64,000 nt of DNA from Mauremys mutica (taxonomy: Eukaryota; Chordata; Testudines; Geoemydidae): the NCBI RefSeq assembly GCF_020497125.1, contig NW_025422890.1:279656-343655 (forward strand). Direction: 5' to 3'. Position numbers and translations under genes: made by a program. The notes beneath the pieces were generated by a model. It made no database searches. It had not been told where the DNA came from and saw nothing but the letters and a program-made list of their open reading frames with translations. Each line of letters starts with the position of its first letter. Position 1 is the first letter of the stretch. Shown here in pieces: positions 54,524-64,000 of this stretch.

Positions 54524-55192
54524 CACTGTGCCTCTTTCTTTCATCCCGGAGCCAGTAATAGAGTCTGGCGGTGTCCGCAGGCTGTCAGCGAGCAGGAGCT
54601 TGCAGGGAGAACTGGTTCTTTGGTGGTGTCTTGTGAGATGGTCACTCGGCTCTGCAGAGAGCCGGGGTACTCTAGTGTTCCACCAGGCCAGACCTGTACG
54701 ATGTGGCACCCCATCCATGTCCGGCCGGCTTCACCCGCGGGCTGCCGGAACCAGTCCCAGGTATGGCGCTAGTGCTAGAAACGGAGTCAGGTCCGGAGAT
54801 GGGTACAAGAGAGTGTCCTGGGACTCGAATCCCCGGGTTTCACCCACGCTCCCGGGCCCGTACTTCCTTCAGCTGCACTTGGGAGAGGACAACCCTGGGA
54901 AGGCAACACAGCAAAATGAATCAGTGAGCCAGGCCCCTGTCCCCCCAGGGAGCGGGGAACATGTGAAAATTAAACACCCTGAGAAGCGCGACTAAGGAAA
55001 AAAAGTGAAACACACGCTGCGACTGCCACTGCGAGATTGTCATTGGGATCCGGTGCATCTCATTCCCTTAGGCTGCCTTGAACATCTCCGTCTGCAGGCG
55101 ATGCAGCAAGAAACCCACCCTGACTCACCACCACTATGCACGTACCCTAAGGAGCCACCAGCATGAACAGGAAAAATCAGCGGCAGGTTCAT
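54524..55192 (-). pseudogene. IGHV: IGHV pseudogene, clan II-like, duplicated unit
   Basis: A perfect CACAGTG heptamer lies at 54,524-54,530, but no nonamer at 23 bp. The V exon (about 54,531-54,894) is about 58 bp longer than normal. FR1 (VQLKE), CDR1-FR2 and the FR3 motif (SQDTTKE-like, then ADTARLYYW) are spread across frames, with stops. The leader exon (55,146-55,192, 47 nt) reads MNLPLIF and then shifts, like the 48-kb paralogue. Leader, promoter and upstream flank align with that gene over more than 1 kb. Confidence 0.65.
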
Positions 55193-55318
55193 CTTAAGTG
55201 AAGGTGTCAAACGGTTCCCAGCAGCCATGCCCGGTGCAGATTTTCTGTGGCTGGGGGCAGACCTGAGGCTCCTCCAATCAGGGGTCTGTATTTAAAGTGG
55301 AGCCCTCCGTACAGGGGA

Positions 55319-55326
55319 TTTGCAAG
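55319..55326 (-). promoter_or_regulatory. Octamer variant of the 54.5-kb V
   Basis: TTGCAAAT on the minus strand, one base from consensus, with TTTAAATA near 55,290-55,297. Confidence 0.6.
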
Positions 55327-55329
55327 GCG

Positions 55330-57100
55330 GGTTCCTAGAATTAATATAAAAGATGACAGGGTGTGAGCTCTGTCTACACATGCGGGAATCTCTCCTTGGA
55401 ACCGACCCCCCCCTACCACCCCCCGAGACAGTGAGTCAAGCTCAAAGCAGCGAAATGCGAAACCGCCCAAAGTATATGGATGCCCCAAAAAAAAAACTCA
55501 GTTTTAAATAAATTGGATTTTGGTCATATAACACTCTTAAAGGACTTTGAAAATTCTCAGTCCAATGTAAGTGGGCAGGACAGCGTCTTCTTTGGAATGA
55601 GGAAAATATCTGGAGAAGAGAAATTAATAACCCCCATCTCCTGGTTCTTTTGGTTGGGATTTCAAAAGAGCCTCAGGGAATTAAGAACCCAAAATGGCAT
55701 CGGAAATCATTAGGATCTGGGCCTTTAAAAACTCCTTCAGGATCAGCTCAAGCCCCAATCTCTTAAATTCCTATCCCGTAGTTCTGCAGAAATTTATCAT
55801 ATTGGTATCAAAACGCACTGCATTTAGTGTGCAGTCAGAGATACATTTATAGCGAATAAGGGTTTACTTACATTGCATTGAAGTTAAATGAGAGTCTTTT
55901 GGCTATTAACGTGCTCTGGGTGAGTTTAGTTTAGAGGGTTTATGTCTGCTGCCCTCAGAATACAGTAACTGTAGAATATCCCTTACCCCCTCCCCGTCGA
56001 TGTCGTATCCCATGTGCTCTCTGCCAGGACCCCTTGAGGCAATGACCCAAGCTCATAAATCAGGATAATATCTTGCTTGGGTGAATAGTATTATTTTTGG
56101 AAAACTCCTTTGCAAGAAAGTATTTTCGAGCATAAATTACATTTCTGATACCTTGATGCCACTTGAGTCATTAATATAGGCAGTCAGAAAGTGCATTGTG
56201 CAATTCAAATCACAAATACAATCTATCTATCTATCTATCCCCTTCCACCCCCCTCAATCTATCTATCTAACCAGGCAAGTGGGTAATGAAGTTTTTACAG
56301 TGACATGTGATCATGTCACCTGAACTGGAATCCATCCTTAAACCTGGTGCTTTTCCGTTTTTTGTGAAGGGGGGTGGTAACACACAGAGGGCATACAGCC
56401 TTGAGCCAAACATAGTTAAGAGGATGGAGCAGAACAAAGGGGGCTGCAGTCTTGAGAAATCCCCTATCTACCGCCTGAGCTGGGACAGGAACTGTACCGG
56501 GAAAGGATCGGAGCCCCGATAGTAGAAGGAGACTAGTCTGTCCAAAGACTTTTATTGGACCATCTCTTAGGGATGGAAATTGTACCTGCTGTAATAGGCT
56601 TATTCTTTGTGTTTTGTTTTTGTTTGGTCATTTACTTTGTTCTGTCCTGTTATTATCTTGGAACCTACTTAAATCATACTTTTTATATTTAATAAAATCA
56701 CGTTTTGTATATTAGTAAATCCCATAGTAAGTGATCACTACCCAGTGAAGAGCAAACAGCCCTGCCTCTCTCTCTATCAGTGAATAGAGGGTGAGGCAAT
56801 TTATGAGTTTTAGCCTGTAGAACGCTATATACAGGGTAAACCGGATTTATTTGGGGGTTTGAACCCCATTGGGAGCTGGGTGTTCTGGGTGCTGGAGTAC
56901 CATGAGCACTTCCTAACGGCAGGGGTGGACACACTTTTTATAGGCCTCCAGGGCCACACTGGGGTTTTTCAAAATTGGATGGAGGGGCCAGGTCGGGAAG
57001 GGCTGTGGGCCTCCCCAAACAGCCCCCTCCCCCTTCCCAACCCCTGAGTGCCCCCCTCAGAACCTCCGACCCATACAACCTCCCCAGCTCCTTGTCTCCT
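55330..57100. other. Gene-free spacer, first part shared with 49 kb
   Basis: 55,340-55,860 matches 48,990-49,440. A short (CTAT)n tract lies at 56,220-56,240 and again near 56,262. Nothing else was recognised. Confidence 0.5.
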
Positions 57101-57127
57101 AACTGCAACCCTCGGCTGGGAACCCAA

Positions 57128-57599
57128 CCCTCCCACATGAAACACCACGGCGGTGTCCCCGCTTTCCAGGCCTGGGCATGTGGCAGGTAGAAGGTTGGCG
57201 CTGTCCGAGAGGCTGTGAAGCGCCCCTGCGATGGAGGAGGCCCAGTCCATCCAACCAGTCCGTGTAGGCAACAAACCCGCTCACAGGCGCATTTCAGCTG
57301 AGTGGATTCCCCGAGCTGCTTCCCTTCATGATCGAACTGGGTCAGAAACAACCCTGCGAACGGAGCCCATGGAGAGGGTGAGGGTAGGAGAGAAAATAGG
57401 GATGGAACCAGGCCCCGTTAAATACCTTCTCCAGCCAATACACGGGAAGGCTAAGAAAATACATAAAACGTGTTTATAATATAACGACATAAATTGCCAA
57501 AAATAACAACAAGTTCCTGCATCTCCAATGTGTTCAGGGGGAGAAAAATACCTGCCAAAGCCACTACAGTGGAAAAGGTAAGTGAAGGCAAAGTCTCAT
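57128..57599 (-). pseudogene. IGHV: IGHV pseudogene, VLTQSGPE lineage, FR2 deleted
   Basis: The minus strand preserves FR1 pieces (VSDPVRS-like, then EAARGIHSAEMRL) and an FR3 similar to that of the 40.1-kb V (FYLPHAQAWKAGTPPW in one frame). Most of FR2 and CDR2 is missing and the second cysteine is lost (TAVVFHVGG). The V acceptor AG is changed. The leader (57,552-57,599, 48 nt) starts MRLCLHLPF and meets a stop after a 2-nt excess. The conserved CAGCCTGGGCAGAGA block upstream is present. Confidence 0.7.
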
Positions 57600-57737
57600 T
57601 TTCCCGGATGTTGGAGAGGAAAGTGCTCAGGGACTGGCTGTTCACTGCACAGACCCAGGGGGCTGCGGATTTGTGGTCTCCAGGTGCAGCCTGGGCAGAG
57701 AAGAGGGGCCAGATTTAAACAGGAAACCGACACCCCT

Positions 57738-57745
57738 ATTTACAT
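57738..57745 (-). promoter_or_regulatory. Octamer variant of the 57-kb V
   Basis: ATGTAAAT on the minus strand, one base from ATGCAAAT, followed by TTTAAAT near 57,713. Confidence 0.6.
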
Positions 57746-57759
57746 TTCCCACTTCTTAT

Positions 57760-59040
57760 AAAGAGAGACAAACTCTTCCCTTATAGCCCCGAATCACTTG
57801 CACAATGGTTGAGAGGGGGGAGCCAGGCTGAACCTTTCCCTATGTTGTTACAGCACCGTCGCACGATCTGTGGTGGAATCCTGATTGTTCTTTGCCTTCA
57901 TGGACAATAATCTACACCTGCTTTGAATGATCCCAAATCCCTAGACACCAAGTTTAGAGAGCCACTCCAAAAACTACCTGCTTTAGTTAGCAAATAGCTA
58001 TGCTGAAATCAGAGGAGGGGCTCTGCTCATGGGGGACTTTGCGGGGTGAAGGTAGTTGAGTGTGGATATTAGGGGGTAGATTACGGAGGGCAGGGGAATA
58101 AGCCCTGCTGCGTGGGTCTCTGTGAGCTGGGAACGGCAGTGGGAGGAACAGGGGGTATGGATAAGGTTTCTGTGGGGTGGCAGCAGTGAACAAGTGGGTA
58201 GGTGTCCAGGCAGAGGTCGGAAACTTTGGAAAGTTTCCTTTGGTATCAGATTTTTTTTTTTAATAATAAGGGGAATGGGGAAATGTAAAGATGAGGTCTG
58301 TAGGGGTGGGGGATACAATTGAGGGGAGGAGAAGAAGAGGATTTTTTTTTTCCAAGAAACCAGGGAGAGTGTTATTTAAAAATTGAGTCCTCTGGGTGTT
58401 GATTTCTACAGAAATAGGGGTCTGGGCATCTCAGCCAGTGCGATATTAGAATCTTGCAGCCTCTGTTTGCAGTAAATGTGTCGGAGAGTGGGTAGGGGGG
58501 CCGATGCTCCTGGGATAGGCTAATAGGAAGCGTTAAATAAACCTCTGAGTCCCCTTTTGTGGGGAGCAGAGTGTGTTAGGAGGGGGTGAACTGGAGTGGG
58601 ACGCGAAGCCTCCCTTTTATAAAAATAAATACTATCTGCCTGTGAGGAGTTAAATCCATTCACTTGGTTTCAACTATTACATGCTAACTGAAAGGAAATG
58701 GGATTAAATAAAAAACCAGGAGTCTGTCTCTTTCATCGCCAATTCAGTTTATTGTAGATTAGATAGACCCTGAGAGAGATTTTTTTGTCTCAGCTCAGAC
58801 CAGTCTTTCAGCCATGATTTGGGGGCGTCGGTAACTCACCCATAGGGTAGAACAGACGTTTACATCGAGTGGGTGGGGGAGGTTCTGTGGCTCTGTGATG
58901 TTGAGGAGGGCAGACTAGATAGACAAGGATGGTCCCAGCAGGCGTCCTGAAGTCTGTGAGTCTCCCCTGACAATTGTATCTGTCACTCAGAAATACCTGC
59001 CATTCCCTCAGGTATCATCGGGCACCGAGGCCGACCGGCT
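57760..59040. other. V flank without a readable gene
   Basis: A lone RSS-like string lies at 58,780-58,800 (nonamer ACAAAAAAA, then the usual GAGCTGAG-type spacer), with no V exon to its right. The rest is unremarkable. Confidence 0.4.
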
Positions 59041-59049
59041 TTAGGAAGT

Positions 59050-59385
59050 GCAGGGCCCAAATGTGAACAGGTCCAGGGCCGGCAGGGATGACTTAAAACA
59101 AAACAAGTTAAAAAGACAACGTGGCGGCTTGTACTCACCATGGTGGATGCTCCCCAGTCTTTCGCAGCACTTCGGTGTCAGGTCCTACACTCACTCCAGA
59201 TTCTTTAAGCGGCACGTGAATGACCTGCCCTCCCATGATGTGCCGCTGAAGACCCTTCCCAAGCGCCATCAAGGAGGGTAAAAAATTAAAATTAAACAGG
59301 CGCCTCATAGCCGAGGGAAGGCGATGCTCACATGGGCGCAGGCCCGATTCGGGGGAATTGGTGGAATAGGCCCGTTAGCCGGCCC
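59050..59385. repeat. GC-rich interspersed repeat, second copy
   Basis: It shares GGAATTGGTGGAATAGGCC, GGCGCCTC, GGCTTGTACTCACC and CGCTGAAGACCC-like motifs with the repeat at the left edge of the window (1-300). Confidence 0.55.
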
Positions 59386-59414
59386 AACCGGCTGCTCATC
59401 CTGTAAGTCACTAG

Positions 59415-59545
59415 CAGATGTTTTGGTTGTCCCGTCGGGATGGTGCATCGCCCCTTAGGCCCGCTGGGTATGTAATACACGCAGCACCCAGCAACCCCCA
59501 TCAGAAGTCACAGCATTGACAACAACCTCGCAGCCCTGGCCCCTG
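59415..59545 (-). pseudogene. IGHV: Possible IGHV relic, CDR2-FR3
   Basis: GGTTGTCCCGTCGGGATGGT and GCATCGCCCCTTA (plus strand) resemble GTTGTCCCTGGAGATGGTGAATCGCCC, the FR3 start of other V genes. CDR2-like sequence and CAGCCCTGGCCC follow. No cysteine region, leader or RSS was recognised. Confidence 0.35.
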
Positions 59546-59549
59546 AGGC

Positions 59550-60700
59550 TGAGCAAACCTGGAAAGGTCTGTTAGTTCTGAATCAATTTGCCGTTCTGCC
59601 AACCGCAGGCCTTTGCCATCCCTTTACCAGAACGCCCTGGGTTCTAGTTCCTACCCAGCTACAGACATGAGTCTAGGAATGTGGGGTTTGCACTTGGAAC
59701 TATCCATGGAGCTAGGAGAGACTAAATGACCAGCGCAGGAAATCGTGATTTAGGATGCCAAGGTCACTTGTCTCTAGTTTATTGATTCTTCGGGGTGCTA
59801 CCGAGCTTATAGTTCAAGACGTTCTTGTAAACTGCTGTACAAGTAACTTTGGGGGTGGGGGCGGGAAGAATGCATTTAGGACAGAATCTTTGATCCTTGA
59901 TCTCAACAATGGCTACATTTGAGCGTTTAACTGAACAGGATGGTAACACCTTCTTACGGAAGCCTCCTTCGTGTTTGAAGGATCACATTTTAGTCGCAGG
60001 GGTACATAACAATGCAACTGTTTTGCAGTCCAGGCTACACCAGGCGTGCAAACAAGTGAAACAGCAGCAGGTCAGCATCCCACGACAGCATTCCATGAAG
60101 CCCAAACACCAACCACCGTTCTGATGCACTTCGCCTCGAACAACTGCCTGCTGTGATGGCGCTCGCAACGCGAGGTTAAGGAGGCTGTCTGCTCCAGCTA
60201 CGACACTTGTGAGGCCTCGTGGCCTCGGCATGAGCTGGCACTTGCTCTGCCAGCCGTCACCAACTGGGCGAACCATCCCTTCCGGACTCGAGAGAGGGTC
60301 GAGAGGAATCTGTGACCAGGGTCCCTGTTGGGAAAGAGAAGCGAAGGAACAGATGTGGGAACCGGTCACATTAACCGCACTGTAGCATCAGTGAAAGAAT
60401 CCCAGACCCACCAGGAGGAGAGGAGACTGATGGGGGAGCCAGCACATCGCACCGGAATGGGACTCTGAGCAGGAGCAGCAGCGAGGAACCTCAGGCCACG
60501 CGAGAACCCAGTGTGCCCGCTGATGAAGCAAACGGTGACGGTATCTGGGTGAATGAAAAGGGTTTAAAGCCTGGGGGCAGGTATTGTATTTCGTTCCCCT
60601 GGGACTGTTCGTGTCTCATTCCGGTGCGCCATTGCCCGGTCCGCTTATGTCGCTGCTGCCGCCCACAAAACACTGGCGGGTGCCGGCGGACATCTGCAGC
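59550..60700. other. Gene-free spacer
   Basis: No gene or repeat recognised. 60,580-60,700 is the usual V 3' flank. Confidence 0.4.
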
Positions 60701-60704
60701 CTGG

Positions 60705-61266
60705 ACTTTTTGCGCAGGAGCATTCAGAAGGTTTATTGTGTCACTGTAGTCTCTCGTGCACACAGTCAAAGCGGGCGGCGTTCTCCGGCTACAGGCCGGT
60801 CATTTGCAGATACAGCTCACTCTTAGAGATTATCCCTGGAGATCTGGTGAATCGGCCTTTCAACTGAATCAGGGTATATGTACTAGCTCCCACTCGGATT
60901 CGGCAGCTTATAACAGCGACCCATTCTCTAGCCCCATTGCTCATGGTATAGCCTGTCGGACAACCATTGCATGTAGTTAATTGCTGGAAGGTGAACACCG
61001 GAGGCGATTTAGCAGTAGCAGCGCGGAGAGCAGTTCTCCGAGTTTTTTCTCATCCCCTTCGGAAACTCCACAACACGGCGGGGGGGGCACACGCTGCGAC
61101 CTACGGGCAACCTGAGAACAAAGACAGATGCCATTTAATATCGGCTATAAAAACAAAGCGGTAACACAATATTCTTCTAAACCTCTGCCCGTCTATTCAG
61201 AGAGGAAAAATACCTTATCCACAAGATTCGGCTACAGCGAAAATTACAAGAGAGCAAAAATCCCAT
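60705..61266 (-). pseudogene. IGHV: IGHV, clan III-like, riddled with insertions
   Basis: Sequence along the V exon (about 60,750-61,111) matches the V genes at 13 and 22 kb segment by segment: GGCCGGTCATTTGCAGATAC, CAGCTCACTCTTAGAGATTA and CCCTGGAGATCTGGTGAATC (plus strand). Extra bases occur every 10-30 nt, making it about 50 bp too long and breaking all frames. The leader exon (61,214-61,266) is 53 nt instead of 46, with ATG and GT donor kept. A CACTGTA heptamer and ACTTTTTGC nonamer remain, about 28 bp apart. The lesions are dominated by insertions, so a real gene hidden by sequence errors is possible. Confidence 0.65.
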
Positions 61267-61435
61267 TTTTCCACCCCCACCTGTTGCTGGAGGGGAAAGG
61301 TTCTCTGAGGGACTTGGGCTGGTAAACATGCAATGCCCCAGACCCAGGGGACTTCGCGGATTGTGTCTCCGGGTTGCAGCCTAGGTGCGGCGAAAGAGAG
61401 AGGCGCGGATATAAAACAGGAAGACTGTCTCCCTC

Positions 61436-61443
61436 ATTTGCAT
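61436..61443 (-). promoter_or_regulatory. Octamer of the 60.8-kb V
   Basis: Perfect ATGCAAAT on the minus strand, 170 bp upstream of the leader ATG. The distance is greater than the usual 135 bp, consistent with extra bases. TTTTATATC near 61,408 is the TATA candidate. Confidence 0.75.
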
Positions 61444-61459
61444 GTCTCACGCTTCATAA

Positions 61460-62425
61460 GAGACACACAATAAAAGGTCCTGCTGCCAGTGATCTGAGTG
61501 ACTCGCCCTAGGGCTCCGGGTGCGGGAATCAGACAGTTCTCTCTACTCCTGTGTCTGTTGCAGCGCCGGCCACAGGGCGCTTGGATCCCTCACTGACACT
61601 TTAGGGAGGCGATGACCAGCTCCCTGCAGGTGACTGGTATTTCCCACCTCTCTATCACTCATCTATAGGGCCTGGCTATTGTGAGGTGATATTGAGGTCT
61701 GGGGTGACTTCCAGTTCCCTGGATCCCCTCGTTCCACGCGCACAAGGGCCATCGGCAACGTCCGGTCAGGGTGGGTCAGTATCCTGGGAGTGGTCGAGTC
61801 CCCGGGATCCACTGTCCCTGGGCCAAACCCGCTTGGGAGAGGGAAGATTCCCCATGGCACTGATACCATAGATTGGGGACGAAAGCGCCCCTTTCCCTAT
61901 CCCGGCAGTGGCGCCGCTTCCATAGAAATATGGTATCCTTTCCGTCAACAATCATCAGAGAAACCCAAGCCAATTGAAAATGAGCGAACGCGTAAAAACA
62001 CTATGGACGTGATCTGAGCAAGCCTGGCTCGTTCTTTGTGCCGGGTCTGGGGCCCGCCTTGTGGGCGGCAGTTGGACAGAAAAGCTTGGCGGTGGGCGGG
62101 CGAGGGGGGAGTCTGAGGTGGCATGAGTATAAGAAGGGTTTGGCAGTGGAGCCTCCCTGACATTAGTGGGCCGAGAGCGGCGTGTCCTTGGAGTTTTTAT
62201 TTAAGCGAGTAGTCGAGGGAAGGATTCAGGCTACAGTGAAGGCAGATGATAGTATCATGCGCGGACCTGATATTTATAATCGTGTTTCAATTCCTTCTTC
62301 CCAGTCACAGGCCACTTCCAGCATTTCCACTCGGGTTGTAAACTCGGTGGGACAGAGAGAAGAGGTTTTATGGTCTGTGTGTTGTGTACCAGTGCACTCA
62401 TGACTATGGGATCCTAGACTGGATG
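61460..62425. other. V upstream flank, no gene
   Basis: No coding region or repeat recognised. Several short frames are unsupported. Confidence 0.4.
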
Positions 62426-62429
62426 ATTA

Positions 62430-62600
62430 AGAACATAATAACGGCCACGAACTTGGGTCAGACCAAAGATCCATCTAGCCCATTGTCCGACAGTGGTCCA
62501 GTGCCAGGTGGCCCCAGAGGGAATGAACTGAACAGGGAATCATCAAGTCACGCCACCACCCCAGATCGCCCATCTCCCAGCTTCTTGTGACACTATAGGC
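62430..62600 (+). mobile_element. CR1-type repeat fragment
   Basis: GAACATAATAACGGCC, GATCCATCTAGCCCATTGTC and CCCCAGAGGGAATGAAC, with extra bases compared with the copy at 29,886. Confidence 0.6.
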
Positions 62601-62604
62601 CGCA

Positions 62605-63690
62605 TGACCGGCACGAAAACTGTCACACGATGAGCATCATCACCAAGATCATTTACTTAGTTAACTTATTAATAAAGCAAAGACGTGTACAGACAGAACA
62701 TTTCTCCTGGTTATGTGTCTTTAAAAGAACTCTTGTGTTGACATGAATGCTACCTGTTATTTTCTCTCAAACATCCGTGGATGTAATATCTGAGGGATCA
62801 CAACTAAAAACAACCAACAGGGATTTTACCATTCCCACTATCCATTCAGTACAAGTAGCAGCAATTCACCCTGAAACACAGATCTCCCTTCCCATTACCA
62901 CCCATTTGACCCCCTTTCATCCCTGCAAGCACAGCCAGGGCCTGAGCATGGGCCTGGGGCTGGTTGAGGAGCACGGACTGTCGAACTGCTCTGACATCAC
63001 CGAGACGCAGGCTTGTTAGGTCCTCCGTGCCACATGAGCAGGGTGACATGTTTTACCCCCCTCTCACCTTTCCATTTTTTTCCTTATTTTTAATTGGTTT
63101 GCTTGTTTAATGACTCTTGTATCTTGCTTTGAAAACATGCGTAGGTTGGATGATCAGTGGGGGTCAGGGAAGCGTCCCAGTGCATGAGAAAGCCCCCCCC
63201 ACCCCGGGGCGGATCACCACATCAATGCCACCTGCCCTGAGTGACCACAACAAGGTTGGGCGGTGGAGCCCCCCAGGAATCCTGGGCCACCAGCCTTGTC
63301 GGGGTTACGAGGTCTCTCTGTGCCTAACACAGGAACGTGGAAGAGGCTAGCCCTCGAGGTCAGGCAGGGCTCTGGGTAAAGGCAGTGGGAGCGAGGACTC
63401 AGATCCTTTAACTCGCCCACTTCACCGGGGTAGTGCAGAAGCCAGGAAAGTTCCCACAATAGCGGGACCATCCCTCACTTACTGTAATAGAATATCTGGG
63501 ACCGAGTGAATCCCCACCACGCCCAGTGCGGGACACCCCGTTCCCGGTATCACCGCCTCCTGTGGATCTAGATCTGACTGAGCAGCCGGGTTCATTTCCC
63601 CCATTTCAAAGGGAGGAAATTACTGTCTCCTGTGAGCTCCCAGCGCGGCCTGTCAGCATCACACCGCTGGGACTTTCTCTGGTAACCGCC
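62605..63690. other. Gene-free spacer to last V
   Basis: Nothing recognised until the V 3' flank at about 63,620. Confidence 0.4.
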
Positions 63691-63696
63691 ACGGGA

Positions 63697-63735
63697 GATT
63701 TTTGTCTGAGCTCAGCCCGGCTCCGCCTCACTGTG
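63697..63735 (-). promoter_or_regulatory. 23-RSS of the last V pseudogene
   Basis: Perfect heptamer CACAGTG (63,729-63,735), 23-bp spacer, nonamer ACAAAAATC (one mismatch). Confidence 0.85.
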
Positions 63736-64000
63736 CGGGGCGTGTCTGGCACAGTAATACCGGGCGGTGTCCTCGGCTCTCAGGCCGGTCAGTTGCAGCT
63801 ACACCAGGGTGTTGGGATTGTCCCTGGGGACTGGCGGACCTCCCGCAGGCGCGCCGCGGAAAGCCGCTTGGAGCAGCCCCTGGCCCTTGCACTGTGTCGC
63901 CGTCATATGTGCTACTCCGACTGCCCCTGCTGATACGGGAGTCTGGACTCCACCAACCCTGGGACGCGGCACCTGGGAATAAAGACTCATTACGGGGAAC
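63736..64000 (-). pseudogene. IGHV: IGHV pseudogene, internal segment replaced (partial)
   Basis: The V exon runs from 63,736 to the acceptor at 63,972; the leader would lie beyond the window. The 3' part is good FR3 ([20 protein letters not shown]), but a TAG stop precedes it (TLV*LQL). FR1 begins with sequence like QGLVESRLP and then departs. 63,830-63,945 is GC-rich material unlike V, partly resembling the CCTCCCGCAGGC motif of the repeat at 20.9-21.2 kb, and replaces CDR1 to CDR2. The exon is about 70 bp short. Confidence 0.78.

Noticed and set aside
54502..54530. Possible 12-bp-spacer RSS (GCAAGAACC, 12 bp, CACAGTG) at the 54.5-kb V
   Set aside because: Heavy-chain V genes use 23-bp spacers, the nonamer match is weak, and the region has many indels, so the spacing is probably chance.

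Overview
This window is part of an immunoglobulin heavy-chain variable (IGHV) array from a sauropsid, most likely a turtle. The assignment to IGHV rests on repeated split V genes (a short leader exon, then a V exon with FR1-FR3, both conserved cysteines, the [13 protein letters not shown] motif and a YYCAR end). These V genes carry 3' recombination signals with about 23-bp spacers and 5' ATGCAAAT octamers. The turtle assignment is inference from remembered repeat families: CR1-type LINE ends, TGTCATA-type LTRs, and GC-rich hAT-like repeats. Every V segment lies on the minus strand, so the D, J and C genes should lie beyond position 1 if the usual order holds. None of them is in the window.

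Four V genes look intact: 2.1-2.5 kb (clan II-like), 13.2-13.6 kb, 21.8-22.2 kb and 33.9-34.3 kb (all clan III-like). The rest are pseudogenes or relics, at 4.5, 6.0, 8.6-10.5, 30.3, 30.9, 36.9, 38.7, 40.1, 42.4, 48.1, 49.8, 51.8, 54.5, 57.1, 59.4, 60.8 and 63.7 kb. There are also orphan promoter or RSS fragments at 11.8, 43.7 and 58.8 kb. Three V lineages are interleaved: the clan III-like [11 protein letters not shown] type, a clan II-like type (2.1, 48.1, 54.5 kb), and a divergent VLTQSGPE type (40.1, 49.8, 57.1 kb and the fragment at 38.7 kb).

The DNA between V genes is a patchwork of segmental duplications and transposable elements. These include solo LTRs with target-site duplications, one of which splits a V leader exon (8.99-10.51 kb). 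A nest of four DNA transposons lies inside an LTR-like repeat (14.04-18.36 kb). Other elements are an R2-like endonuclease-bearing retrotransposon with a 350-codon open frame (23.5-24.5 kb), a decayed hAT element (26.0-29.15 kb), CR1 fragments, and a Penelope-like element with a GIY-YIG domain (43.92-45.07 kb).

From about 46-48 kb rightwards the V genes carry many small insertions. Every leader exon that can be measured to the left is exactly 46 nt, while every one between 48 and 61 kb is longer (47-53 nt). That may be real decay, or insertion-biased sequencing error, so pseudogene calls in that half are provisional. I found no protein-coding host gene other than IGHV, no RNA gene, no CRISPR array and no clearly new biological system.
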